A program made the translations under genes and the position numbers. A DNA stretch of 15,880 nucleotides from an uncultured Porphyromonas sp. Its GTDB lineage: Bacteria; Bacteroidota; Bacteroidia; Bacteroidales; Porphyromonadaceae. The notes beneath the pieces are model-generated. The model was not told where the DNA came from, did not search any database, and saw only the letters and a program-made list of their open reading frames with translations. This document shows positions 1-6,960 of this stretch, piece by piece; the first letter of the stretch is position 1, and every line of letters begins with the position of its first letter. The DNA is taken from NCBI RefSeq assembly GCF_915070105.1, contig NZ_CAJZFJ010000053.1, positions 1 through 15,880 on the forward strand, written 5' to 3'.

Positions 1-9
1 AGCGAGGTA

Positions 10-71
10 GTGTACACGCGTGTACACAGATGTATACACGTGAGTACACTATTGTATACACACGTGTATAC
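10..71. repeat. Triple array of 18-bp alternating purine/pyrimidine palindromes (array 1)
   Basis: Three 18-bp units lie at 10-27, 32-49 and 54-71, separated by 4-bp spacers, so the period is exactly 22 bp. Unit 1, GTGTACACGCGTGTACAC, is a perfect palindrome. Unit 2 (GTATACACGTGAGTACAC) and unit 3 (GTATACACACGTGTATAC) are near-palindromes. Units 1 and 3 alternate purine and pyrimidine without a break; unit 2 has one break. No further unit is seen on either side. The same family recurs at 9788-9849. The function is unknown. Protein binding at two-helical-turn spacing, or Z-DNA or cruciform formation, are inferences. Confidence 0.9.
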
Positions 72-353
72 TTTTCACCCCTAGGTAGTAGCTCTACGCT
101 TGGTAAGTCTGCGACTAGGGACAGATGCCTCTATCTGTGGTGTATGCTCCTCTACTACTTTGCCTTCGGTCTCTAGTGATTTCATCTATCAGCCCATTGC
201 ACTTGGGCGGATGGGGGAGGGAATAGGTGTATAAATTGTATCTTTGCCTTAGTCACAGGGGATGGGGACTCTTAGTGAAGAGCCTTAGTACCCCTCGTGG
301 ATGAACAAGTGCTAACGTACCCTCTCGTGTGTCGAGAGTAAGCTATACGATCA
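72..353 (+). other. Gene-free leader region upstream of the polyprenyl synthetase
   Basis: I find no convincing coding sequence here. Besides the -7 box at 239-246 it contains small perfect hairpins: 121-126 with 133-138, 269-273 with 278-282, and 322-327 with 333-338. The last two would lie in the 5' leader of the first gene if transcription starts near 252. The hairpin at 322-338 ends 15 bases before the start codon, where it could influence ribosome loading. No tRNA or other known RNA was recognised. Confidence 0.5.
239..246 (+). promoter_or_regulatory. Putative Bacteroidota -7 promoter box for the six-gene operon
   Basis: TATCTTTG matches the Bacteroidota sigma-ABfr -7 consensus TAnnTTTG exactly. 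No TTTG-like -33 element is visible at the usual 19-21 bp spacing, because that stretch is G-rich. A start near 252 would give a leader of about 100 bases before the ATG at 354. Confidence 0.5.
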
Positions 354-1346
354 ATGTCATCACCCAAAGATATCTTGGCCGGTATGCACCGAGCCCTCGA
401 AGAGAAGCTGAGTGACCGCTCCTGGGAGCACCGCTCACCGCATGGCCTCTTCACCCCCATTCACTATACGATTAGCCTCGGAGGTAAGCGTCTGCGTCCT
501 CTACTCTGCTGTGTCGCCGCCCGTTGCTTCACCGAGCAGTGGCAGAGGGCTCTCCCTGCAGCTGTTGCCCTAGAGGTCTTTCACAACTTCACCCTCCTGC
601 ATGATGATCTCATGGATCGCTCTCCCCTGAGACGAGGACAGGAGACGGTCTACCGTCGCTGGGGGGACAATACGGCCATCCTCTCGGGGGATGCTATGAG
701 CATCGAGGCCTACACCGCCCTAGCAGAGGTGGAGGACAAGGGGCTCTTGCCTGCTCTCCTGGCTTCCTTCAACAAGATGGCTATGGAGGTCTGTATCGGG
801 CAGCAGCTGGATATGGAGTACGAGCTACGGCAGGAGGTCACGGTGGCAGAGTATATGGAGATGATACGGCTCAAGACCTCCGTCCTACTGGGGGCTTCGC
901 TTGAGATCGGTGCTCTCATCGGAGGAGCAGATAGCCAGACCGCTCATAGCCTCTATGAGGCGGGTGTGGAGCTGGGACTTGCCTTCCAGATACAGGATGA
1001 CCTACTTGATGTCTATGGCGATGAAGCGACCTTTGGTAAGCCCATCGGTGGCGATATCATCAATGCCAAGAAGACGCTGCTCTTGCTCTATGCCCTAGAG
1101 CAGCTCCGTGGTAGCGAGCTGGAGGAGCTTCGTGCTATCCTAGAGCTTAGCCCCGAGGAGCGAAGAGGGCAGGTCGCCCACGTACGTAGTCTCTATGAGC
1201 GAGTCGGGGTGCGAGCCTATGCTACTCAGGCAGTGGAGGCACACACCGCACGTGCCTATTCGCTCCTAGAGCCATTAGCTCTGAGCCAGGAGGGACGTGA
1301 TCTTCTCCTCACGCTCTTCGCTACCTTAGCAGGGAGGAAGAGCTAA
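354..1346 (+). CDS. Polyprenyl (isoprenyl) diphosphate synthetase
   Basis: This 330-residue enzyme is a trans-isoprenyl diphosphate synthase, which condenses isopentenyl diphosphate with an allylic diphosphate in the cytoplasm. The family signatures are all visible: GGKRLRP at 43-49, the first aspartate-rich motif HDDLMD (D84, D85, D88) followed by RRG, GQQLDM at 149-154, KT at 174-175, and the second aspartate-rich motif QDDLLD (D215, D216, D219) followed by GKPIGGD. The first motif lacks the two-residue insertion of classical bacterial FPP synthases. It has F79 five residues before the motif, which favours a short product (C15-C20), but chain length cannot be fixed from this. It is the first gene of a six-gene run and its stop overlaps the tatD start by one base. 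A longer-chain quinone side-chain synthase is the main alternative. Confidence 0.93.
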   Translation: MSSPKDILAGMHRALEEKLSDRSWEHRSPHGLFTPIHYTISLGGKRLRPLLCCVAARCFTEQWQRALPAAVALEVFHNFTLLHDDLMDRSPLRRGQETVYRRWGDNTAILSGDAMSIEAYTALAEVEDKGLLPALLASFNKMAMEVCIGQQLDMEYELRQEVTVAEYMEMIRLKTSVLLGASLEIGALIGGADSQTAHSLYEAGVELGLAFQIQDDLLDVYGDEATFGKPIGGDIINAKKTLLLLYALEQLRGSELEELRAILELSPEERRGQVAHVRSLYERVGVRAYATQAVEAHTARAYSLLEPLALSQEGRDLLLTLFATLAGRKS

Positions 1347-2131
1347 TGGGGAGATCCTTAATAGATAGCCATACGCATATCTATGACGAGGCCTTCGATG
1401 AAGATCAAGAGGCCATGCTCCAGAGAGCCCTAGAGGCAGGTGTACGTCAGATGGTCTTGCCTAATGTCGATCAGGTAAGCTGGGAGCGTATGCTTCGCCT
1501 CGTCGAGTCTCACCCCGACTACCTCTACCCGACTATAGGCCTTCATCCTACCTCCGTGGGGGCTGACTACGAGACCCTCTTGACCTATCTGGAGGAGCAG
1601 CTCGCCCATCACTCTGTCTATGCGATCGGGGAGATAGGGCTTGACTTCTACTGGGATCGGACATACGAAGCCGAGCAGGTGGAGGTCTTCCGTAGACAGC
1701 TCGGATGGGCAGACCGCTATTCGCTCCCCGTGATCCTACATGTACGTGATGCCTTTGCTCGCGCGTTCGAGACCCTGAGGGCAGTTGCTCTTCCGGAGCT
1801 ACGTGGTGTCTTCCATAGCTTCACGGGTACGGAGGATGAGCTCGAGGAGGCTTTGAGCTTCGAACACTTCTATATCGGTATCAATGGGGTGGTAACCTTC
1901 AAGAATAGCTCCCTCAAGGACTACATCACGAGGATCCCTCTCGATCGACTGCTCCTAGAGACCGATGCCCCTTACCTCTCCCCCGTGCCCAAGCGAGGTA
2001 AGCGCAACGAGCCCAGTCACCTCGTCTATACAGCCCAGTTCGTAGCCGACTGCTACGGCATAGACATAGATACGCTTACAGAGGTAACGAGCCAGAATGC
2101 ACGTCGGCTCTTTGCCCTACCTACACTATAA
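1346..2131 (+). CDS. TatD family metal-dependent hydrolase (DNase)
   Basis: This 261-residue TIM-barrel metallohydrolase belongs to the TatD/YcfH family, whose members are 3'-5' exonucleases or deoxyribonucleases in the cytoplasm. The metal ligands are all present: the SHTH pair (H9, H11), E96 in GEIGLDFYW, H132 in LHVRDA, H157 in FHSFTG, and D207 in ETDAPYLSP. Length is normal for the family. The ATG shares its A with the TAA stop of the upstream gene (TAATG), so the two are probably translationally coupled. The bacterial paralogues TatD, YcfH and YjjV cannot be separated by reading alone, so no symbol is given. Confidence 0.95.
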   Translation: MGRSLIDSHTHIYDEAFDEDQEAMLQRALEAGVRQMVLPNVDQVSWERMLRLVESHPDYLYPTIGLHPTSVGADYETLLTYLEEQLAHHSVYAIGEIGLDFYWDRTYEAEQVEVFRRQLGWADRYSLPVILHVRDAFARAFETLRAVALPELRGVFHSFTGTEDELEEALSFEHFYIGINGVVTFKNSSLKDYITRIPLDRLLLETDAPYLSPVPKRGKRNEPSHLVYTAQFVADCYGIDIDTLTEVTSQNARRLFALPTL

Positions 2132-2145
2132 ACTACCTTCTACTT

Positions 2146-2745
2146 ATGCAGCACATCTTAGAAACCCTAATCAAGCAGAATCGCACGTGCCGCCGTTTCG
2201 ATGAGCAAACGCCCGTTGAGGCTCTTCAGATCAAGCGTTGGCTCAATGTCATACGCTACACAGCCTCGATGCGCAATGCTCAACCCCTGAAGTATATCAT
2301 CGTGACAGACCCCGAGGAGTGCAACCAGATCACTGCCCTACAGCACTGGGCAGCTATGCTCCCCGACTGGGATGGCCCTGCAGTGGGCGAACGCCCGAGA
2401 GCCTATCTCATCCAGCTACTGGATACGACACTAGCACCCTCAGGACGCTTTGACGAGGGGCTACAGCTTCAGGCCCTGGGTATGCTCGCTACAGACGCTG
2501 GATACGGGATGTGTATCTTCCATGGCTATGGCAAGGGAGATATAACTCGTATGTTTAACCTTCCTACCCATCTATCGATCAACGCTGTGATCGCCCTAGG
2601 TAAGCCTGCCGAGACCATCGTCCTCGAGGAGGCTCGTAACCCCGAGGAGGTGAGGTATTGGCGGGACGAAGAGGGACGACACCACGTCCCCAAGCGTCCT
2701 CTCGAGGAGCTCATCGTGGAGCCTCACAAGCCCTCCCTCTTCTAA
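2146..2745 (+). CDS. Nitroreductase family protein (FMN-dependent)
   Basis: The 199-residue product has the layout of a small nitroreductase-fold flavoprotein, which would use FMN and NAD(P)H to reduce nitro, quinone or other electron-poor compounds. Visible family marks are the N-terminal CRRF basic segment (15-18) that contacts FMN phosphate, MRNAQPLKYIIV (42-53), a central LQALGMLATDAGYG helix (108-121), and the C-terminal NAVIALGKPAE segment (146-156). There is no signal peptide, so it should be cytoplasmic. The gene follows tatD after 14 bases and precedes the next start by one base, which fits one transcript. The substrate is unknown and no specific subgroup is claimed. Confidence 0.88.
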   Translation: MQHILETLIKQNRTCRRFDEQTPVEALQIKRWLNVIRYTASMRNAQPLKYIIVTDPEECNQITALQHWAAMLPDWDGPAVGERPRAYLIQLLDTTLAPSGRFDEGLQLQALGMLATDAGYGMCIFHGYGKGDITRMFNLPTHLSINAVIALGKPAETIVLEEARNPEEVRYWRDEEGRHHVPKRPLEELIVEPHKPSLF

Positions 2746-2746
2746 G

Positions 2747-3760
2747 ATGAATCAGACTATGCAGATGAGACCGCTCATGCGCCTAGGTCTCCTAGCGCTC
2801 CTCGTCCCCTCACTCCTAGTAGGGTGCGGAGGGAGTACGAGCAAGGCCGAGACCGCCGATACTACAGGGGATAAGGAGGAGACGAGACGTACCCCTTCCC
2901 CCTTCGAGGTAGACTCCGCCTATAGCTTCCTCACGCATCAGGTATCCCTAGGGGCACGTGTGCCGGGTACTCCTGCTCATAGTGCCTGCGCTAGCTGGAT
3001 TGAGAGCAAGCTGAGGGAGTGGGGATATAAGGTGACCCTCCAGCCCTTCGAGGGCAAGGACTACCATGGCAAGGACATCAGCGGGACGAATATCATCGCC
3101 ACACGTCACCCTGAGGAGAGCGGTGAGCGAGTCCTACTGATGGCGCACTGGGATACACGCCCAGTCGCCGACCAAGATCCTAATCCCTACGTTCAGTCCA
3201 CTCCTATACTTGGTGCCGATGACGGGGCTAGTGGGGTAGCGGTCTTGCTGGAGATAGCACGACAGGAGAGCTTGCAGAGCTCAGAGCGTGCGATCGACTT
3301 CGTGTTCTTTGACCTCGAGGATGGGGGACAGAGTGGCAGTGATGATAGCTGGTGCCTAGGGTCTACCTATTGGGCTAAGCACCCCCATACCCCTGGGTAT
3401 AAGGCTCGCTACGGCATCCTACTCGATATGGTTGGAGCGCAGGGAGCACGCTTCTATTGGGAGACACTCTCTAGGGAGTATGCCCGTCCTATCCTCTCAG
3501 CCCTATGGAGTACTGCTGCACAGCTGGGCTGGGGAGGGTACTTTGTCCAGGCTAACGGTGGTGCGATGACGGATGACCACGTTCCCGTCATTCGACACCT
3601 AGGTATCCCATGTGTCGATGTGATTAACTTTGATCCCACTCGTGCCACGGGCTTTGGTAGTCACTGGCATACCACACATGATGATATGAATATCATCTCC
3701 GTCGAGACACTCCGAGCCGTCGGAGAGACCGTCTCGACTACTATCCGTGAGGAGCTCTGA
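2747..3760 (+). CDS. Type II glutaminyl-peptide cyclotransferase-like lipoprotein (M28 fold)
   Basis: This 337-residue product starts with a lipoprotein signal (hydrophobic 13-25, lipobox LVGC, Cys27), so it should be exported and lipid-anchored. The rest is an M28-type zinc fold: AHWDTRP (133-139), ADDGASG (157-163) with a probable zinc Asp, FFDLEDGG (187-194), LDMVGAQ (226-232), and HWHTTHDDMN (306-315). The WHT-x-x-DD end and the LD-x-(I/V)GA segment resemble animal-type (type II) glutaminyl cyclases more than aminopeptidases. That enzyme converts N-terminal Gln to pyroglutamate. Compared with human QC (E201, E202), this protein has E191 followed by D192. Related enzymes are known in Porphyromonas and other periodontal bacteria, where signal peptidase I substrates often expose N-terminal Gln. 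An M28 aminopeptidase is the alternative. Met5, Met7 or Met11 could also serve as starts. The next gene begins 40 bases downstream. Confidence 0.85.
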   Translation: MNQTMQMRPLMRLGLLALLVPSLLVGCGGSTSKAETADTTGDKEETRRTPSPFEVDSAYSFLTHQVSLGARVPGTPAHSACASWIESKLREWGYKVTLQPFEGKDYHGKDISGTNIIATRHPEESGERVLLMAHWDTRPVADQDPNPYVQSTPILGADDGASGVAVLLEIARQESLQSSERAIDFVFFDLEDGGQSGSDDSWCLGSTYWAKHPHTPGYKARYGILLDMVGAQGARFYWETLSREYARPILSALWSTAAQLGWGGYFVQANGGAMTDDHVPVIRHLGIPCVDVINFDPTRATGFGSHWHTTHDDMNIISVETLRAVGETVSTTIREEL

Positions 3761-3800
3761 TAGGCTATCGGAGCAACTCTTGTACTCAAGAAAATATAGA

Positions 3801-4223
3801 ATGTCTACAATCAACGAAATACAAGACGAGATCATCGAGGAGTTCTCTGCCCTAGAGGACTGGATGGATCGCTATGCCCTCATTATCGATCTGGGGAATA
3901 CACTAGAGCCCCTACCCGAGAGCGATAAGACCCCTACGAATATCATCGAGGGCTGTCAGAGCCGGGTCTGGATAACAGCCTCCTATGAGGGGGGCAAGGT
4001 GCACTTCCGAGGGGAGAGTGATGCGATCATCGTCAAGGGGATCGTAAGCCTCCTACTGCGTGTGCTGGATGGGCAGACGCCACAGGATATCCTCGACTCA
4101 GACCTCTACTTCATCAAGGAAATAGGTCTCTCGGAGCACCTATCTCCGACGCGCTCTAATGGGCTTGTCTCGATGCTTCGCCAGATGCGCCTCTTTGCAG
4201 CAGCCTTCGCTCAGCAGTCATAA
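3801..4223 (+). CDS. sufE: SufE family cysteine desulfuration protein
   Basis: The product is 140 residues from the ATG at 3801. It is SufE-like: it would accept persulfide sulfur from a SufS-type cysteine desulfurase and pass it to the Suf Fe-S assembly scaffold in the cytoplasm. The key cysteine is C52 in IIEGCQSRVW, nearly the same position as C51 of E. coli SufE. The N-terminal helix, the LPE-x-D-K-T-P-x-NII run before the cysteine, and the C-terminal LSPTRSNGL segment match the family. An in-frame ATG at 3747 would add 18 residues of non-family sequence and overlap the upstream gene by 14 bases, so I prefer 3801. No sufS or sufBCD lies nearby, so its partners must be encoded elsewhere. 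Confidence 0.93.
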   Translation: MSTINEIQDEIIEEFSALEDWMDRYALIIDLGNTLEPLPESDKTPTNIIEGCQSRVWITASYEGGKVHFRGESDAIIVKGIVSLLLRVLDGQTPQDILDSDLYFIKEIGLSEHLSPTRSNGLVSMLRQMRLFAAAFAQQS

Positions 4224-4250
4224 TCGCCCTCTATATTATCGTTCCTCTTT

Positions 4251-6545
4251 ATGACGCCACCAAAGCTCGTCGTGGGCTCGCTAGCCCTCTCTCTATTGAC
4301 CCTAGCCCTCACCCCCTCCTGCTCCCCGCGTATGACGGGGAGGACAGTGGATGAGCGGCTTCTTTCCTTTGTCGATCCCTTCATCGGTACAGGAGAGCAT
4401 GGGCATACCTTCCCTGGAGCTACCCGTCCGAATGCGATGGTACAGTTCAGCCCCGATACACACCTCCTAGGTTGGGATGCCAGCAGTGGCTACCACGCTA
4501 CGGATAGTGTGATCTATGCCTTCAGTCTGACACACCTCTCGGGGACGGGGGTAGGGGATCTTGGGGATGTCGCTCTACTACCCTATAGCGGGACGGATAG
4601 CCTAAGGCCTATCGCTACCTTTGATAAGGGGACAGAGACCGCTTCTCCTGGCTATTACGCTGTCGGACTAAGCAATTTCGGTATACGGGCAGAGCTAACC
4701 TCCACAGATCGAGTTGGTCTCCTGAGAGCAAGCTATGAGGACAGTGCCAAGCGACGTCTGCTCCTAGACCTCGGGCATATCCTACAGCCCAACTGGGGGC
4801 ACTCTGTCGTGGCTAATGACCTCTATCTGGTGAATGACTCCACGATCCAGGGTACATTCTATACCAAGGGCTGGGCAGAGCATCACGAGCTGAGCTATAG
4901 TATTCATCTCAGTCTACCCGCAGATAGCCTAGTACTGTATCGGGATGGTAAGCAGGCGGGACGCCTCAGCTCTGGGACAGCTCTCAAGCGAGATACCTCT
5001 GATCTCAAGCTCCATATCTACCTACCTGATGGGTCACAGCCCGTCCTCGTGAAGACGGGTATCTCTCCCGTCTCGACAGAGGGAGCAGAGCGGAACCTAC
5101 AGGCGGAGCTCCCCCACTGGGACTTCGATCAGGTACACAAGGATAGCCGAGTCGTATGGGCAGAGGTGCTGAACAAGATACAGATAGAGACGCAGGATAC
5201 GGCCGTACTTCGCAACTTCTATACAGCCCTCTACCATGCCCATATCGCCCCATATAACTATCAGGATGTCGATGGATCCTTCAGAGGTATGGACAAGGCG
5301 ATACACAAGAATGCAGATCCACGTGATGGCCATTATACAGTCTTCTCCCTCTGGGATACCTATCGTGCACTACATCCACTGCTCACGATCATTGATCCCG
5401 ATCGAGCCCTGCGCTATGGCCGTAGTCTCGTCAGTGACTATGATGAGGGGACTATTTTGCCCCGCTGGCCACTTGCCTCTAACTACACAGGGTGTATGCC
5501 CGCCTATCACTCGGTCAGTGTCCTCGCCGACCTCGTGGCTAAGGGCATCGCTAAGGGAGAGAACCTCCGCCACTGGACAGAGGCTGCACAGCGTAGCTCT
5601 ATCTATAGAGAGGATCTTGCGCAGAAGTTCGCTGGCACACGTGAGCTAGACCTGATCACACGTCACCCTTACTACAAGGAACGCTATGGCATCATCCCTG
5701 CGGACTCTATCCCTGAGAGTGTAAGCTGGGGTGTAGAGATGGCCTATGATGACTGGTGTATAGCACGTATAGCAGAGGAAGCAGGCCTAGACTCAGTGAT
5801 GAAGGAGTATGACAAGCGTGGCCTCTACTACCGTCGCTACTGGGACAAGGAGACTCGTCTGATGCGTCCTGTGATGGGTAATGGCACCTTCCGTACACCC
5901 TTCAACCCCCGATACTCTGCTCATGCAAAGAGTGACTATACCGAGGGTAATGCCTACCAGTGGAGCTTCTATGCTCCACATGATATGACAGGGTTCCTAG
6001 CTCTCATGGGAGGGAAGAGTGTCCTAGAGGCTAACCTTGATACCCTCTTCACGACCTCCTCTCGTATCGATGGGGCAGAGCAGTCGGGCGATATAACGGG
6101 GCTCATCGGGCAGTATGCGCATGGCAACGAGCCTAGCCACCACATCGCCTATCTCTATAACTATACCGATTCTCCCCACAAGGGGCAAGCGATCCTAGAC
6201 ACTGTACTGCATCACTTCTATAAGCCTACTCCAGACGGGATCATTGGCAATGAGGACTGCGGGCAGATGTCAGCATGGTATATCCTCAGTGCACTCGGCT
6301 TCTACCAGGTCTGCCCTGGTAAGGCTGAGTATATGATCGGTCGTCCACTAGTCGATCGTGCTACTCTTAGCCTGCCCAAGGGTACATTCACTATCGAAGT
6401 GCAGGGCAATAGCAAGGTGAATAAGTACGTGCAGTCCGCCACGATCAACGGACGTGACATCACGAAGACCCTAACCTTCACCCACGATGAACTCCGTCCT
6501 CAGGGTAAGCTCGTCATCGTCATGGGCCCCAAGCCAAGGAGCTAA
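4251..6545 (+). CDS. GH92 family alpha-mannosidase lipoprotein
   Basis: This 764-residue exported glycosidase belongs to family GH92: calcium-dependent, inverting exo-alpha-mannosidases (mostly alpha-1,2) that trim mannose from N-glycans and mannans. It begins with a hydrophobic signal ending in a lipobox-like LTPSC (Cys24), suggesting a periplasmic or surface lipoprotein. Family marks include VDPFIGTGEHGHTFPGATRP around 42-61, SLTHLSGTGVGDLGD, a WDTYRALHPL segment, TEGNAYQW with E565 as the likely catalytic acid, HGNEPSHH (E627), and GNEDCGQMSAWY (E668, D669) near the general base and calcium site. It is last in the rightward run, 27 bases after sufE, and is followed by a strong hairpin. No SusC/SusD pair or other glycan genes are adjacent, so it is not in a visible polysaccharide utilisation locus. 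Confidence 0.94.
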   Translation: MTPPKLVVGSLALSLLTLALTPSCSPRMTGRTVDERLLSFVDPFIGTGEHGHTFPGATRPNAMVQFSPDTHLLGWDASSGYHATDSVIYAFSLTHLSGTGVGDLGDVALLPYSGTDSLRPIATFDKGTETASPGYYAVGLSNFGIRAELTSTDRVGLLRASYEDSAKRRLLLDLGHILQPNWGHSVVANDLYLVNDSTIQGTFYTKGWAEHHELSYSIHLSLPADSLVLYRDGKQAGRLSSGTALKRDTSDLKLHIYLPDGSQPVLVKTGISPVSTEGAERNLQAELPHWDFDQVHKDSRVVWAEVLNKIQIETQDTAVLRNFYTALYHAHIAPYNYQDVDGSFRGMDKAIHKNADPRDGHYTVFSLWDTYRALHPLLTIIDPDRALRYGRSLVSDYDEGTILPRWPLASNYTGCMPAYHSVSVLADLVAKGIAKGENLRHWTEAAQRSSIYREDLAQKFAGTRELDLITRHPYYKERYGIIPADSIPESVSWGVEMAYDDWCIARIAEEAGLDSVMKEYDKRGLYYRRYWDKETRLMRPVMGNGTFRTPFNPRYSAHAKSDYTEGNAYQWSFYAPHDMTGFLALMGGKSVLEANLDTLFTTSSRIDGAEQSGDITGLIGQYAHGNEPSHHIAYLYNYTDSPHKGQAILDTVLHHFYKPTPDGIIGNEDCGQMSAWYILSALGFYQVCPGKAEYMIGRPLVDRATLSLPKGTFTIEVQGNSKVNKYVQSATINGRDITKTLTFTHDELRPQGKLVIVMGPKPRS

Positions 6546-6581
6546 GGTGTAGACATAGCTAAGCACAATCCACTGCGGTAT

Positions 6582-6635
6582 AAAAGGTCAAGAGCCGTAC
6601 TCGGGTATCATCCCGAGTACGGCTCTTGACCTTTT
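6582..6635. terminator. Bidirectional hairpin terminator, 24-bp perfect stem
   Basis: Arms 6582-6605 and 6612-6635 are perfect reverse complements of 24 bp around the 6-base loop TATCAT. The stem has an A run on the left and CTTTT on the right, so it reads as an intrinsic terminator on both strands. It sits between the convergent GH92 gene and the small membrane-protein gene. The stem is unusually long and exact. Confidence 0.9.
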
Positions 6636-6675
6636 CGTCTCCTATTAGATAGGCGAAGGGGAGAAGCTACGGCTC

Positions 6676-6948
6676 CTAGCGGTTACGCTCCTTGTCCTCT
6701 TTCTCGTCCTCTTTCTCGTCCTCTTTCTTGTCCTTGGGGTAATACCCATAGTCATATTGGGAGCGACGACGCTCTCGGTAGCGTAGGATGAGGTAGAGCA
6801 CAGCGAGGACAAGTCCTGCACCACAGAAGGTGAGTGTCCAGCGCAGCCCTTCACCCTCAAGAGGTGACGACCCCGTGGGGTAGAAGAAGTAGCCCAGCAC
6901 AGCTATGTAGAGTAGGAGAAGGGCTAGGCGGATCTGTATACGTTTCAT
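6676..6948 (-). CDS. Small two-helix membrane protein with acidic/lysine repeat tail
   Basis: I do not recognise this 90-residue protein. Residues about 7-23 (LALLLLYIAVLGYFFY) and 41-57 (FCGAGLVLAVLYLILRY) form two hydrophobic segments, so it is probably an inner-membrane hairpin. The basic ends (MKRIQIR and RYRERRR) suggest both termini face the cytoplasm. After a short DYGYYPKDKK linker the tail is built from an EDEK tetrapeptide repeated in tandem and ends in KERNR. The tail is encoded by a 12-bp tandem repeat. The start lies 12 bases after the stop of the GH3-family gene, so it should be the last gene of the leftward operon. The coding call rests on the membrane helices, the operon spacing and the terminator that follows. 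Confidence 0.75.
   Translation of the reverse strand: MKRIQIRLALLLLYIAVLGYFFYPTGSSPLEGEGLRWTLTFCGAGLVLAVLYLILRYRERRRSQYDYGYYPKDKKEDEKEDEKEDKERNR
6692..6735. repeat. 12-bp tandem repeat inside the small membrane-protein gene
   Basis: A unit of form TCGTCCTCTTTC on the + strand is repeated about 3.7 times (6692-6703, 6704-6715, 6716-6727, then partial to 6735). Two units are identical and the others differ by one or two bases. Each unit encodes the tetrapeptide EDEK on the - strand, so a change in copy number keeps the reading frame. Confidence 0.9.
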
Positions 6949-6960
6949 ATCGGGGGATTA

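Noticed and set aside
10..71. Short regular repeats that might be a CRISPR array
   Set aside because: The spacers are only 4 bp and the array has three units; no cas genes are present. This is a palindrome array, not CRISPR.
72..353. Possible tRNA or riboswitch in the first gap
   Set aside because: No cloverleaf, anticodon arm or known aptamer pattern could be found; only short independent hairpins are present.
3747..3800. Longer SufE starting at 3747
   Set aside because: It overlaps the preceding gene by 14 bases and adds 18 residues not typical of SufE. The ATG at 3801 puts the active cysteine at the usual position.
5236..5649. Long open frame of 137 codons inside the GH92 gene on the same strand
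   Set aside because: It lies entirely within a well-supported gene in another frame and encodes no recognisable domain.
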